A stretch of DNA of 64,000 nucleotides from Antitrichia curtipendula (GCA_951230915.1 OX579641.1:3162001-3226000); one strand, 5' to 3'. Positions 45,191 to 59,131 are shown, counted from the stretch's first letter. A program made the numbers and translations. Notes: generated by a model from the sequence alone, not told the origin.

Positions 45191-47958
45191 TTGCATAGAG
45201 TGTTAAAATTAGGGTTCAAATGGTTGGACTTAGGGACTCAAAGGCTTGGAATTGGATTGAGAAGTCACCATTTGATGAATTCAGTGAACACCACTACGCG
45301 ACTTCTATACATGACAAAAGATTCCTACAACATTATTTCACAATGTGAAGGGGTACTTTTGGATTGTCATTGGACTCGTGTAGGGAATGAAAAGAATCTC
45401 ATTAGCATCCATAAGGCTAAGAAGAGTCCTTCCAAAGGTTCACAATTTGGAAGCTTTGTGATTTTGTTTTGACCAACTATATTGGATCTTTTTTTCTACA
45501 TAAATGAGTTGAGCAAAATACTTTTTGGAATAGTCCCTAATTTGCCGATCTTTTGCTAATAGATTTTTGTAAGTACAACAAGTGGAACCATGCAGAATGA
45601 TCGAAGGGTCTACAATGGGCTTCCTACTTTAATTGAAAGGCGGCACAATTCTTTTGGATTAGGAAGGATTGACCTTAAGTTCAATGCCTCAACCAAATAT
45701 TTACCAAGATAAATGTGAAAATTTGTTTGCTATTTTGTGGTTCATTAATTTTGTATTTCTTAATATCTCATGGCATTGAGGGGGCCTCTTTATGCAAATA
45801 TGAATTTCAAGTTCTTTTAATTTGATCATTTGTGGAAAGTCATAAATTTCTACGTTTTTCAAGATCTAGGTTTCAATTTCTAGGATTTTCAATCAATCAT
45901 TTGTAGAAATGGAGAAAAATGATAACTTCAATAACTATGTCTTGCTCCCACTTTCTTACATCTATTTTTTGATGCCACAAAATTGTTTTGTGCTCAAACA
46001 CTTGATTGGAGAAAAACTTCTACACAACTAGGAGCTCATTGCCTACTTATATATGCATTCGTAAATATAATACACATGCCAGTGAATAGACACTTTCAAT
46101 AATTAGAAAACTCACTAGGTGTACTAAATTGGTTGTTGAATAAGAAAAAATGCCTAGTGAATGTAGAAAATAAGAGGCAAATTTAATTCTTTGGTGAAAG
46201 ACAAAAGCTTCATCTCATAATAGCTAGAAACCTATGTAAACTCAAATTGAAAAAGGTCACAATTTTTTCCACAAAAATTTAATTTTTTTATTGTATCTTG
46301 AAAACAATATGAATGCTAGTGTATGAGCATGTGAGCCTATGACCATGGGTTCAATTTTTAGAGTTCATGGTCTAGTTTAGGATAGAAACAAATAATTTTG
46401 GTACATCATTTATTTTTTCTAAGTGGTCCACAAAGTAATGAAGGGAGAAAATGACGCATACTTAGAATTGCAAACATAAATAAATGCGTGAAATGAAAAT
46501 AAAAACCCTCACCAAATCACAAATCAAATCAAAACAATCATATGAAAGAATCAAGCTTAGACTCAATACTATTGTCTAAATTCTAACTATTTGACATATG
46601 GACATCATTGTTAGATGTGGAGGCAAATACATCTACAAATTTAAGATCTTCAATGTATAAGCCTATCTAAACCGTTTTAAAATGTGACAATGATTGAATT
46701 GTAACTTTCATAGGCCTTATACATCTTCTCAACATACTTTGGCAATTCAATAGGTTTCTCAAGTTTGGAAAAATTTCAAATTTGTAAAAAACGTCCCTCT
46801 TTGTTGTGGGCAAATCTACAAAGTATCAATGACAATAATTACATGATATTTGTGACATACTCATAAACATAACTTTCAATGAGTGCTAAAATCAAAATTT
46901 ATTGAATTTAGACTTCTTCATGAAGTGAAGTGGTGCAATGTCTATAGCCCCTAATTTCTACAAGTTGCAACACCTTGCTTAGGAGCCACCAGTACAATGG
47001 ACTTGGTCAACTGGATCCCGGAGGGGGCACTCCATTTTTTTTATTGGCAATGTGCGATCAAAATCCACAATCCCTATCTTATATGGTAAAAAATTATTTA
47101 AATAGTTTGAAAAAATTATAGTATGTTATACTATATTGGAAGTTTATATTGTGAATTTATTATTTATTTTTTATTGAAATAATTACTTACAAATTTTGTA
47201 AGAAAATAAATACATTGTATAGTTGAAAAAAATTTTGACCCCTTATTTTATATGGTAAATAATATTTTTACAATCATTTTAAAATTGCCAATAAATGAAG
47301 GCTTGGTTAAAGTTTATGCATATCAAAGTTGGATACAATTATCATTCAAGTGTAGTCTTAATAAACATTTGAAGTGAAAATACTACCATTTTAGTGCAAT
47401 CTTCAATTGTGCATTTGAATATCTTGTTGAATTCAATTGAATCCAAATTTTTTTCACATAAAAGATATATTGATTATGTAACAACACAAAATTTTTTGGA
47501 GCTAAATCAAAACTTATTAAAAAGTAAATAGGGATAGATAATTTACTTGATCGCACATGATGTCTAAAGAATACATTGAGTGAATCCCCCGTGAGCTCAA
47601 TGCAACTTGGTGGTAATCTTGAGAATATATGATTGATGTGCAATCATGTGAAGCACTAAACAACAATGGCTTGCTACAATCATCAATGAAGGTCATATTT
47701 GTTATATTGAGACTTTTCGCAGTCTTATTTTTATCCTTGACTTGAGGATAAACCACTTTATTTCTTTACTAGTATTTTTTTATAAATAGATTACTAACAC
47801 CTATTTTAAATTTTTTATTATTGAATCACTATTTTAGCATTATTTATTTTGGATTTCAATTACTATTTTTTTAAATGAATTTTCTAGTAACTAGCATTCT
47901 GTCTTAAAATTTGCAAAATGTCCTAATATAATGAATATGGCCTTAATGACTTAGGTTA
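45191..47958. other. Anonymous AT-rich DNA
   Basis: The frame 45191-45472 is open but unlike any family I know. Two related tatggtaaa-type segments occur at about 47072 and 47246. No gene is supported in this 2.8 kb. Confidence 0.4.
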
Positions 47959-48040
47959 CACTAGTAGAAAAATCTGCGACCAAAACAACCAAAAACTGTT
48001 GTTTGCACCTATCGTTTTGGTCGTGTTGTTATGGACAAAA
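47959..48040 (+). mobile_element. CACTA-type terminus (fragment)
   Basis: CACTAGTAGAAAAATCTGCG matches the usual plant CACTA/EnSpm end. It is followed by GCGACCAAAAC and its inverted form GTTTTGGTCG, as subterminal repeats would be. No matching second end or transposase is seen, so only a terminus is called. Confidence 0.4.
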
Positions 48041-48404
48041 ATCAACTGAAATCAATTGATTTTTTCTATTATTTTGGATAAATTCAGAAAAAAATTAATA
48101 TTTTATTTTATTTTTTTCGATTTTACAGATTTTTTCAAATCCTTTTAGAAATTTTTAGAATTTTTTTTGGCTATCCTAAAAACTAGAGCAGTTGAAAAAG
48201 AATTATTTATTTAAAGCCAAAGGAAGGCCACATAAGCAGCCCGCCATGCGGGCGGGGCCACATAAGCATTTGTAAATGCAAGTTAGTTAGATTTTACATC
48301 TTTTCTTAGTTCAAAGTTTTTTGAAAAAAATTGTTCTACTAAGTCAAAATGGCCTCCAAAGTCTATTGATTTAACAAAGCAAACGAGAAATAATTAGAAA
48401 ACTA

Positions 48405-48449
48405 GTTAAATAAAAACTTACTCCTCACATTAACATATAAAGATTTGGA
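48405..48449. repeat. Left arm of the palindrome hit by the LINE
   Basis: The sequence aaaacttactcctcacattaacatataaagatttgga is the near-complement of about 62029-62070. It is continued after the LINE at 61889. Together these form one interrupted fold-back element. Confidence 0.6.
48438..48449 (+). repeat. LINE target-site duplication, left copy
   Basis: TAAAGATTTGGA, repeated exactly at 61877-61888 after the LINE tail. The pre-insertion sequence is confirmed by the complementary arm of the palindrome. Confidence 0.8.
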
Positions 48450-48929
48450 AAGTTTGGGCAACGAACCCCGGCGGACGATGGCGGAGCAGAGCTGAAGTTG
48501 GAGCGGCGGTAATGTCTGAGTTTGCTGGAGGCTGGGGTCGACGCTACGCTTGATAAGAAGCTCAGCATGACAACACCAGTTAGCTCTAGTCAAGCGCAGG
48601 TTTTCACAAAAAAAAACAGATCCGGAATTTCAGGATCTACCCAGTTTGCATGCGGAGAGCTAGTTGGAGCCCTGCCTTGTTCTGAATCTGAAGCGGCTGG
48701 GGAGGCAGGGAGGCGCAGCTGATTCCTAGTGACTGAGATTCCGATGCACATCACCGAAAACTAAAGTAAACTGGAGCGCACTCCAGCAAACAAGACATCC
48801 CCGTCATCCGCAAGCGCATGAAGATCCAAAAAGTACCAGGTTCTATCACTTTAGTTCAGTTCAAAGTTTCTGTTTTTCCAGCTTATATCTTCTTGTTTTT
48901 CCTACCAGCTACTGCATTGCAACTCCAAA

Positions 48930-49290
48930 CTACCGCATTACAACTATGTTTCCATAATCCATTTTCCGCAATCCCCTACTCACACCGTTACTCCGTTCAG
49001 CAGCAAGACAGTCTAGCTCAGAAACACGATTAGCCATACGTCCAACTTGTTGTAGGTCACGCCCAGTTAGTACATTGTTACTCCGTTCAGCAACAAGACA
49101 GTCTAGCTCATCAACCCGGTAGTCCATACGTTCAACTCGTTGAAGGTCACGCCCTACTAGTACAGACACACGTCCCATTAGTTCAAGATCACAGCCAATT
49201 AGTACAGATATACATTCACATTCTAAGGCACCACAAGTTTCCTCTGTCGAAGTTGCAACTCCATCTACCGCAGTTGCAAGCAAGCGCACC
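48930..49290. repeat. Direct repeats in the LINE 5' region
   Basis: Two copies of about 90-100 bp (ttactccgttcagcarcaag acagtctagctc and following) begin near 48988 and 49079, with a third, weaker version to about 49200. The minus-strand frame (48930-49289) reads as about 30-residue coiled-coil-like repeats (GRDLQRVERMDYRVDELDCL). The plus-strand frame (48818-49477) is also open apart from one TAG. Which strand is coding, if either, is not clear. Confidence 0.6.
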
Positions 49291-50089
49291 GAAACTCACA
49301 AGGGCCCGAGATTCTAAGAAATACTCTGAATGCCATCTGGAGAGCACACCGAATCTCACCTGGAGCAGTAGCAGATCTACAACCTGCTCGGACACGCTGA
49401 CAATGGAGACTGCACCAACGCGGATACTCAAAGTTTGGTTGCCGAAGTGGATTTCCTTGCACAGGCTGACGACTTAGCCCATCGCCACAGCACCTTCCTT
49501 ACACAGCCAGCAACTCCTGTATATGTGGAACCAAAACAAACAGCAGGACTCATCACTCACTGAACATCATCGCCACCAAACACTGTGCATGCGAACTTTT
49601 TCAGACAAGTTTGATTCTCCACCCCACTACTCACATGCTACAAGACTCTTCATACTTAGTTCAAAAAATTTCTTGCCTTACTGCTCATCTTTTATTATGC
49701 CTACTTGCTCAATTGTCAAATTTCAGTTCATTACGCTCACTTGCCCAATTGTCAATTTTCAAAACATTAAGCTTACATGCTCAATCATGTTTGCCTCCCC
49801 ATACTCGTACTCACAAGTTCCAAACAATTTCAATGCACATTATTACCTACTCCAATGCTCATCGCCCATTTTCTCCCCTACGTTTACATCTTCAAATGCT
49901 CATGTTCAGCTCATCAGCTCAATTGCTCTCATGTTCAGTTTGCTCAATTACTGTCATGTTCATCAACTAATGAGCTTACTCATTAACATCTCTATTTACC
50001 AATTTACATGTTTATCTATACAACAGCTGCATTACCCTCCCTTTACCCCGACAAACAGTTATTTGTTCCTCCACTAGAATCAAAATCGT
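49291..50089 (+). other. LINE 5' region between repeats and ORF1
   Basis: C-rich, T-rich sequence with many tgctcaattgtcaa-type phrases. A frame at 49523-50077 is open but low in complexity. It probably represents the untranslated leader. Confidence 0.4.
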
Positions 50090-52758
50090 ATGAAGACCAG
50101 GCCCGAAGACAAGGTGGTGCATCCTAGATGGACTGAGAAGGAGCTCAGACCGCGTCCAACGCCGAAGGCTCCAATGAATGTACAAAGGCAACAGTCAGCT
50201 CGAAACACAAAGCCCAGCGGTTCTTTAGAAACTACTACTCTGCCAACTGAACTAGTGAACACGGAATATCGAATTCAAAGACGCCCAGCTACATCCACAC
50301 CTCCACCTCCATATTCACGTCCGGTACAACATACTAACAGAGGTATGCTATTCAACTTATACCCTCTTTGTTTTATCTTATTACACATGAATATCTATCC
50401 AGCCCTTCCGTTATATGTATATTGCAATCCCACTCATGCCCGAGGACCTATTGCTCCCGGGAGGGCTCTTACATTACACCTTAAGCGGATTCAAAAACAT
50501 ATCAACCCCATTGCAATACATAGAAAAGTCCATTGCACCACATCTATTATAACATTTGATTACTCAAAAAAAGACCAACCTTCCAAATCTTCAGTCTATT
50601 TCAAAAATAACAAACCATCCTACTTTTAAAATGCTCAAAATATTCTATTCTTATATATATGGTCTCCTAATCAAGCACACCTCAATAAAGGCACAATGTC
50701 GGACCCCTCTCACAGCAACAAGGCATGAAGGCATGTACCAATTCCAGACGTTGAGATGGAAGATGCTTCGGGATCTCATAAACGCACCACCCCAGAAGCT
50801 GACAAGTCAGGACAAAAGAAATCCAAAGGCAACATCACCACCATGACTCTGCCCCAAGACCACATTCCGTACGAATTTTGGTATGGTTTTCCTACTATGG
50901 AAATCCTTGCCTATGAAGCCGGCATGCCACCACTCATCAACAAAGCATCCGTACCTGAACTCATCACCTAGGGATACAACGCACAAGAAGCAATAGAACT
51001 CTCCAAAGCTCATATGTCATTCCCTCGTGTTCAACAGAAGCTGTGGCCAACATCCAGACCTGACAACATTGTAGGACAGCATTTCAACCTGACACAAATT
51101 CCTTTTGATGTGGAGGTAAGTATAAACACTCAACTGGCTCTGGACTATCACATATTGCTTCACTTTGAAAAACCTTAGGTTCCGTTGACTCAAAAACAAG
51201 CCATGAAAAAAATCCTGCTTCGTTTCCAAGAAATGAATATACAGATAGGAGATAGCATTGCTGACCCAGTAGCAATATTGTGTCATGGTGCCCAAAACTC
51301 CAAAGTCTGGTCAGGTATGGCTAGGATCCACTACAGAATCCTGAAGTTGATGGTAAAGCCTTACTTCGTGGCACTAGAGTCTTTGCAATTCCACTTGACA
51401 ATGAAATGCTCACAATTGCCAAAGTTGCTAAGTCATTTGATCCCATAGCCTCCAGCACCTTACTCTCCATCAAGATCAACAGTGAAACCATCAGGAACGT
51501 GGAACCCCACCATCTCTTCAAACAAACGCTGGAAGAGAGCTTTCGCTGAGGCTTTGAATTTGAACTAACCCAGGTTCAAAAATCCACTACTGAATCTTAT
51601 GGATGGCTGACAACAACATCACCGGAACAACTCGAAAAGATCAAACAACAACGGATTGCAGTATTGGGAGAACTTCTACAACCAGTCAACCCTGATTTGA
51701 ACCAGCTAACTCGGGAGGAGGTGAACAAGAGAAACTGCCTAGTTCTTATTGTCAAAAACCTAAACCTCACCAAATCTGTCGCTGAAGTGTCTTTAGCCCT
51801 ACGTGATCACATTGGTCCCAGAAATGTCAAATCCATCTTCTTTCCACGACAGAAGGGAGATGCTCATAGCGGCATAGCCAACATTGAATGTCTCAATGCA
51901 GCGGTATACAAACAACACGTGAAGAAATCGACACGCCTTCATCACAAATGGGTGGAGTTTCAACCCCATCCCAATTCTCTAGACGGTTCTGCAAAACCCA
52001 ATAATGAAGCAGTCCAGAAATGGGGTTTCCTGGATATAAACATTGCTCTTGCCAGTATAGTTGAAGCAATGCAAAACACAGCCTCATCCTCTGCTCCAAA
52101 GCAATCACTCAACAAAAAAGAACTATCAACTTTAATAGGGGAAGTAGTATCCAAAGAGAATTCAAAACTACAGATCGAATTCAAGTCAGACATGAGTCAA
52201 ATGAAAGAGGAGTTGCAAACAGAGGCACAAAGCTATGCAAACAAGGTAGACAATGACCTTAGAGGTGCTCTCACAAACCTGGAAGACATTTTGACAAAAA
52301 GCATGCAAGTTGTCAAAACACTTAGCCCGTCCGGCTATTACTGCTCTAGAACCCTCTTCACCGTCAAACTAGTTCAGTTTTACAACGCCATCACCCAAAA
52401 AAAGAGTATCATAGACATATACCTTCGTATTACACCACCTCTTATTTGCATTATATTATTGTACACCGCCAACTGTTGGCAATATTATATATATATTCTG
52501 TACTTTCTCATATCTTTTTCATATTCTCACTCTTCTTTTTATTTTGAATGTCAAAAGCACCAATTAAGTATCCCAAAACTACATTCATACATATTTGAAC
52601 ATACCTCACATACTATCACCCATTTTAATAAAATTACACAAATTTATCTTTACAATCAAATAAAATCTAAAACCACTAAGTTAACCTCAAAACACCAAAA
52701 ACTTCAATTGCATCTACTAATTCTTTTATGTAGAGATATAGAAACCAATCCAGACCCA
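50090..52758 (+). pseudogene. LINE ORF1, RRM-like nucleic-acid-binding protein (broken)
   Basis: Protein-like sequence is spread over several frames: 50090-50340 (basic, proline-rich start), 50756-50970, 50972-51300 and 51330-51550. A long frame runs from about 51664. The last part holds an RRM-like fold, with VLIVKNLNLTKSVAEVSLAL and KSIFFPRQKGDAHSGIANIE, then a conserved VEFQPHPNSLDG phrase and an acidic, helical region that may be a coiled coil (about 52150-52320). ORF1 proteins of this type bind the element RNA and help its import and priming. Premature stops (for example TAG near 50970 and 51177, TGA near 51549) and frame changes break it. The frame ends in a 2A-like motif that runs into ORF2. 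Confidence 0.72.
52699..52758 (+). other. 2A-like (ribosome-skipping) motif between ORF1 and ORF2
   Basis: The ORF1 frame reads LQLHLLILLCRDIETNPDP. It has the hydrophobic run and the D-x-E-x-N-P-x-P signature of 2A peptides, known from several animal and protist LINEs. The usual Gly of NPGP is Asp here (codon 52753-52755), a one-base change expected to stop skipping in this copy. The motif lies exactly where ORF1 gives way to ORF2. Confidence 0.65.
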
Positions 52759-55700
52759 TGCCAGATATGCTTACAACACATCCATCTGCGCATAAACAAA
52801 GATGTAAAATGTATTTTATACCAAGTACAATAAAACTACAACCCGAATACCAACACCTAGCAAACAAATTTGCATCCACACTAAACATTACACATCCTCA
52901 ACACGACAACACAATTATAGACTTCCCATACTTATCACGATACATCTACCAAAACCAACATTATCCACCACCAAGACTTTTATTTGCATTTATTGTTACA
53001 ATTAGCCCACAATTAGAAATATGTGACCAACAACTAATACAAACACCATCCCCAGATTGGACCTCGTCTCTATTCCAGAAAATGGCTTTACTACCAAATC
53101 CACCAAAACGACACATTCAAACACCACACCCATACACACAATTTAAAGAAAGAAACCAAAAACTCACTGAACCTTCCAATTCCATTCATAAAGAACTTTA
53201 TAATTTTATTAAACAAACAAATGAACCAATAAGCTTACAAATTCTTCTTAACGAATTTCTATTTTTACCAGAAAACTTACTCATAGAAGCACTGAAATGT
53301 AATGACACCTTGGACGAATACTCCCACCCTCTTCTGTTACTTGACCTACCACTAACCCATGTAACAAGAACACCAACAACAAATCCAAATACATATATTA
53401 CCACATGGAATGCTTCATCAATTAATACAGCTCTACCAAGCCTACACCAATTAATAACATCTACACCTAATAGCCTTGCTATAATAACAATCCAGGAAAC
53501 AAAAATAACTGCAACAAAATCCACAAACCATATTCAAAATCTATTTCCAAAATATAAACTAATATTAAATAATACCCATGCATTAACTAGATGTATACAA
53601 CAAAGAAGACCATATGCACTAGGAAGAGGTGGACTCCTTACCCTCATACATAAGAAATATACATATCCAGGAAACATTACAAAAATCCCAACTCCAGCCG
53701 AATTTTCACCATACTTGCAAATAATAAAAATAAATAACCATCCGTTACAACCATGGCTACTACTTCATATGTATATGCCTTCACACATAGATGACCTACA
53801 ATTGATACCAAAAATACAACACCACATAACCCATCACATCTCTTTATACCCACAACATACGCACATTTTGTGCGGTGACTTCAATAGAGACATTGCTCTC
53901 ATTGGGAGACAAAATGAATTTAGCATAACCCCACCACAAACAGAAGATGTAGAATGGCGTACATTTACAGACAACCTTCAACTCAATTACATACCTACCA
54001 ATAGCCCATTTTCCAGACAAGGAGGTAATAACTATATTCACACTAGTTTAATAGATGGATACTATATACATGGACCTAATCCAACCTTATACACATCAAC
54101 AACTAATCATAATCACAATCTAAACTCAGACCACTCACCCGTCACACTACACATACCACCAAATACTCTAGTAGCACGCCCTATACTACCAATTCAAAAC
54201 AAACCACCAAGAATTTTAAACCCTATTCCACAAGAAAATATAGAAAAATTTAAAACAAAATTTTTCGAAGAACACATATTACAAATAAATGAACTCACTG
54301 TTCATCTCAATAATGAACATCTAACAAACCATCAATGGCACATAGCATGCACCACGCTAGATCACCTCATACAAAGCATATCTAATAAAATACTTGAAAA
54401 TTGCACCGCAACTCCACTTCCCCAACTAACAAATCGCACAGCACACCAAGGCAGTTTTTTACCAAGAAAATTACAGAAAAAATGGAAAACTCACCTTGCT
54501 TCATACCACTTAATCAGAAAAGCAATATATATAACAAAATCTAATATAAACTGGATAAGACACCCTATAATGGAAGAACTAAAAAATCACACCTATGTCT
54601 ACATTCCACCTCCTCCAATAGAAGAACCCAATCAACAAGAATGGATTAAAACACTAGCCAACTTAGCCAAAAATGCTAACATACAAGCCCGTAAGATTAC
54701 TACACAATATACTCAAAGTTGTATTAAAAAAGCAATATCAAAATACAGACAATTATATGAAAAAAGTCCCAAAAAAATAAATAAAAAAGTATTTAAAAAT
54801 CTAAACACACCTCCACTAGACTGCATTATGGATAGAAATAATAACTTATTAACAAACCCTAAAGACATTGCCAACGAAATACACATTCAACAATCAATTA
54901 GTAATAGACCTACAATACCAACATGTTATTATTTACCAGAACATCCACCATACTGTACATGTGGAGTAAGACAATACCCATGGCATGATTTAGACGGCTT
55001 TATTATAGATAAAAGAGGGACCCCCGAAATCCCTTTATACACCTACCTCAATAAAGAAACATATGACATCTGTCTAAAAAACTTAGCCAATAATAAAACA
55101 CCAGGTCCAAACTTAATCCCTAATATAATCCTAAAGAATATGCCAGAATGTTTCCATAACCTACCATTCCTATTCTTCAAACAGTGCTATAAAAAAAAAC
55201 AAATCCCAGCATCATGGAAAACTAGCCTAACTATATTACTCTATAAAAAAGGAGATCCTTCCCAATTATCTAACCATAGACCTATTGCACTTGCAAATAC
55301 TGTCTATAAATTTTTCACTAGTACTTTAACTCTAATCCTTTCCAAATACGGAGAAAGCAACCAAATCCTACATGATAGCCAAGAAGGATTTAGAGCAGAA
55401 AGAAGCACATCAAGACAGCTACAACTCCTCATAGCAGTTCTAGAAGACGCAAGATTTTCAAATTAACCAAGACATTTATATATTATACATAGATTTCAAA
55501 AATGCATTTGGATCCATAGACCACGCAAGACTCCTTGCTATAATGTTAGACCTTGGATATCCTAGAGATGCAGTATCACTAATAGGAAATATCTACTCGC
55601 AATCCACCACAATATATACAGGCGACCAATTTGGTAGTACTAAACCAATACCAATACAAAGAGGTACCATTCAAGGAGACATACTAAGCCCCTACCTTTT

Positions 55701-57639
55701 TCTTATTTTTCTAGAACCATTACTGAGATGGCTTCAAAAAGGCAACAATGGTTATACATTTGGTACATCCAAAATAAGTGTAAGTTCTACAGCATATGCA
55801 GATGACCTAGCAGCTACATCAACTAAACTTAAATCACTTCAAAGTCAACTTAACAAACTTGATAAATTCTGTGAATGGTCCGGAATGGACTTAGGCTTAC
55901 CAAAATGTGCAATCACAGGATGCCCAAATAAATCAAAAACAAAACCTGACACCTTCAAGACCCAAATACAAACCATGAATATTAGTTATAGAAATTAGCC
56001 AATACCAATCTTACACCAAAATGAGCCTTACACATATTTAGGAATACAACTAATACCATCGCTAAAATGGAATCTGCAAATCCATATCACCACCAAAAAA
56101 GTAACTGATCAATGTGCACAACTTACAAATTGTCCAGCCACAATAAAACAAAAAATCAACATGGTTGATACCGTAATTAGAGATGGCATAGCCTATAGCT
56201 TTTTTGCATTTTTATACTCACTATCAACAATTAAAAAACTAGATAAAAAGATTATTGGAATTCAAAAAACAATATGTGGACTCCCAAAATGTAATAGCAT
56301 AACTCCCACATGAATTATTTGGCCTAGAAGCCTTCTCACTCAAAAATGCATATCTATGTTGCATTAGTGAACAACTTAGAAACGCCTTGAATGATCCAGG
56401 AAGACTAGGAATAATATATAAAGGACTTATCCATCATATCTTAGCCAAATTTGGTGGTGCAGAAAACATCCCCAGAATTAAACCACATGATTGCATTTGA
56501 TCGCCTACAACAAGAACTCTATTTTTACTAAAACATGAAACAGGCATCCATCTTAATAGTATACAAGAAAACTTCCAATTACATACAACAAAACTTGAAA
56601 AAGAATGGTTGTCGCAAACCAATATCATTCTACCCCATATAAACCAGAATTTTTCTCTTAAAATGATACATAAACTCTTATTACATAATATCTATAAAAT
56701 AAAACACATTACACTCCCTAATGGCACGAATCTCATGTCACCGGAAGATTTCAAAATATATTATAAAACCCCAACCAAAATAGAAAAAAGAGCTTTGAAC
56801 ATCGTTGAACAACTTTTCTACTATCCAAAGTGTACCCTTGAATGTTCAAAACCTTGCCAAAGACACCCACTACCACGAACTCTCAAAGCACAATACGTAT
56901 CAGATAATCATGATCTACACCCAATAACATTAGAAAATCCCACCCACCTGGAACCACCACCGCTACCACAACAACAAAATCCACCTATACACATCCCAAA
57001 CAATTTAAATGCACTTCCCATACATATTATAACAAACCATAAAACAAAAGAAACAAAAGACAAATATAACATCTCCAAAAAATATAATACATACCTATGT
57101 CAATGGACACTTCAAGATAATACAATCTATACTAAATGGATGCCACAAAGAGACCTTTTCCCGTTTAATGAACCAACAAGAATAACACACAACATCACTT
57201 TGTAAACACAATATTACACAAAACAAAAACACAAACACTACAATAACATCATCACGGTAAACTTCAACCATGAACAACCTAGAGATATAAGATTCATTCC
57301 ACCACCACCAATAATCCCACTTACATCTATCTCCACTACCGAATGCAACCCAAAAAAAGACATACTAACAAATACACACACCATAATAACACAAAATGAA
57401 CAAACACACCTATATCAAGACACTGGTAAATACCTCATTACTATCCCTACTACCAGATTACAATGGTTATGGAAACAATATCACATTGCTAAACATAACG
57501 TAAATGACCTAGTACCACCTACATAATCATTTGAAACCGAAATCATATGGCTCTATCAAAGATACAAATATAAAAAATCCAAAAAATTCCCATTTAAGAC
57601 TTCACAACACACCCTACCACAAAATATACTACATTCTAT

Positions 57640-58090
57640 AACATCAACATTTAACATATCTCATTCATACTTCTCCTCACCAATTATCTGCTCTACACAA
57701 ATCACGCAATTTTACTCTCAATTTGACAGAGATAGAATATTTGGTTCCCTCGGCAATGCCTTTGAATACAAATGGAAAGGTATAGGTTTTGCCCACCCTC
57801 ATAATGAGGAGACAACCCAACAAGCATTACACTGGGCTAGATTAGCATCCAAAAATGATCAAAACACCATAACTATACTAGTCATACCAGATATAAATTG
57901 GTACCAAAACTTTTCACCATATACAGGAGTACAGGACCATTTGACGATACACACGTTATTGTCCATTTTGCTGCAGACACTATTACATATGAAGAACCAA
58001 CAATCCCTTTTGAACTAAAAAAACAACCACATACTGAACCCCTTGCCATACACATTCTTTGTATACACCACCAAAATCATAATATCGGCC
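57640..58090 (+). other. Putative adenine-methyltransferase-like segment of LINE ORF2
   Basis: The frame reads SPIICSTQITQFYSQFDRDR, IFGSLGNAFEYKWKGIGFAH, then a conserved A..WARL helix and ITILVIPDINWY. The order SP...F..D..FGS.G...G..NPPF-like, helix and strand-Pro-(D/E)-W is what I know from PCIF1/CAPAM-type and related N6-adenine methyltransferases. The NPPF position reads HPHN here, so the catalytic signature is absent or mutated. A frameshift lies near 57930. This is inferred from memory of the family pattern only. Confidence 0.35.
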
Positions 58091-58311
58091 CATCCAACCA
58101 GATAAATTCTCTCTCATTGATTCTCGAAGATATGCAAATACCACAATATCACATACAAATTGCCCCTCCTACACCTAATAATGTAGCAGTGAACAAGCAC
58201 ACCAATTCGAATGAACTCACATATAAAACCAATCACAACCCAATAAATATACATATACCACCATTACCAACATATACAACTAACTCCCAACTCAAATTTC
58301 CAACGCAATAT

Positions 58312-58740
58312 AGCTATTACACTGACGGATCATTTATACCACCAAAACAACATTCAAATGGCCACTGGATAAGTGAAAAAGCGGGATATGGTATATATAA
58401 TCCATCTAAAGAAGAAATCCAAGTCTCCAAAAGACTACCAAGACTACAAACTTGTTTTAGAGCTGAGCTAATGGCCATACATAAAACACTTCGAATAATC
58501 ACTACAAGATACCCAAATGAACCAACACACATATTCACTGACTGTCTAAATTGTCTATATGTAATTAATACACAACTAAAACACCCTACACTGCACCGCA
58601 ACCATGATGATAAAATCATATTAGAATCTATGGTAGCAATGCTTCAGAGTCGAACAAAAATCACCACAATCTCCAAAATCAAAGCCCACATTAATATTGT
58701 AGGTAATGAAAATGCAGACAAACTCGCAAAAAATGGTACA
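58312..58740 (+). pseudogene. RNase H domain of LINE ORF2
   Basis: Lies inside the frame 57898-59106. The four catalytic acids are present: Asp of YYTDGSF (codon 58324-58326), Glu of CFRAELMAI, Asp of IFTDCLNCLYV and Asp of NENADKLAK. It degrades the RNA strand during cDNA synthesis. Its position after the reverse transcriptase, before a zinc knuckle, is typical of I-like and some plant L1-like elements. Confidence 0.85.
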
Positions 58741-59126
58741 ACAAAGGAATACAAATTTGCCTCCAAACCATATGAATTTGCGCACACTACGCCATTCTAT
58801 TACCAAAAAGATGAATGGCCAAGTCCAGCCCATCGACCGGATAAAGGATCGCTACAAATATACATCAATAAACAAGACCGTGAAAAAAACATAGAAATAT
58901 TGGCACAAAGATTTCCTAACATTAGCAAATGGACACTCAATTATGATATAGACAATGACCTCTCTAATGAATTTTGGTCCAACCCTGAAATAACAGATTC
59001 ACAAAAAACAAGTCTATTAAAATTCCGCACTAGTCAATACATGGGAAACGCTAGAAAACAACTATTTTTTGGAAAGATTTCCATCAGTCACATGCTCTAT
59101 ATGTAGATCACCAAATATCAACACAT

Positions 59127-59131
59127 GGCTC
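59127..59131. repeat. 5-bp target duplication of the solo LTR (left)
   Basis: GGCTC, repeated at 61011-61015. Removing one copy and the LTR restores an unbroken LINE frame across the zinc-knuckle region. Confidence 0.85.

Noticed and set aside
49523..50077. 184-codon frame as a LINE protein
   Set aside because: Low-complexity repeats of one short phrase; no similarity to ORF1 domains, which begin further downstream.
51115..51177. A GTAAGT...TTAG stretch in LINE ORF1 that looks like a 63-bp intron
   Set aside because: Its translation continues the protein (SINTQLALDYHILLHFEKP) in the same frame up to a single TAG, so it is coding sequence with a nonsense mutation. An intron in a retrotransposon would be lost on copying.
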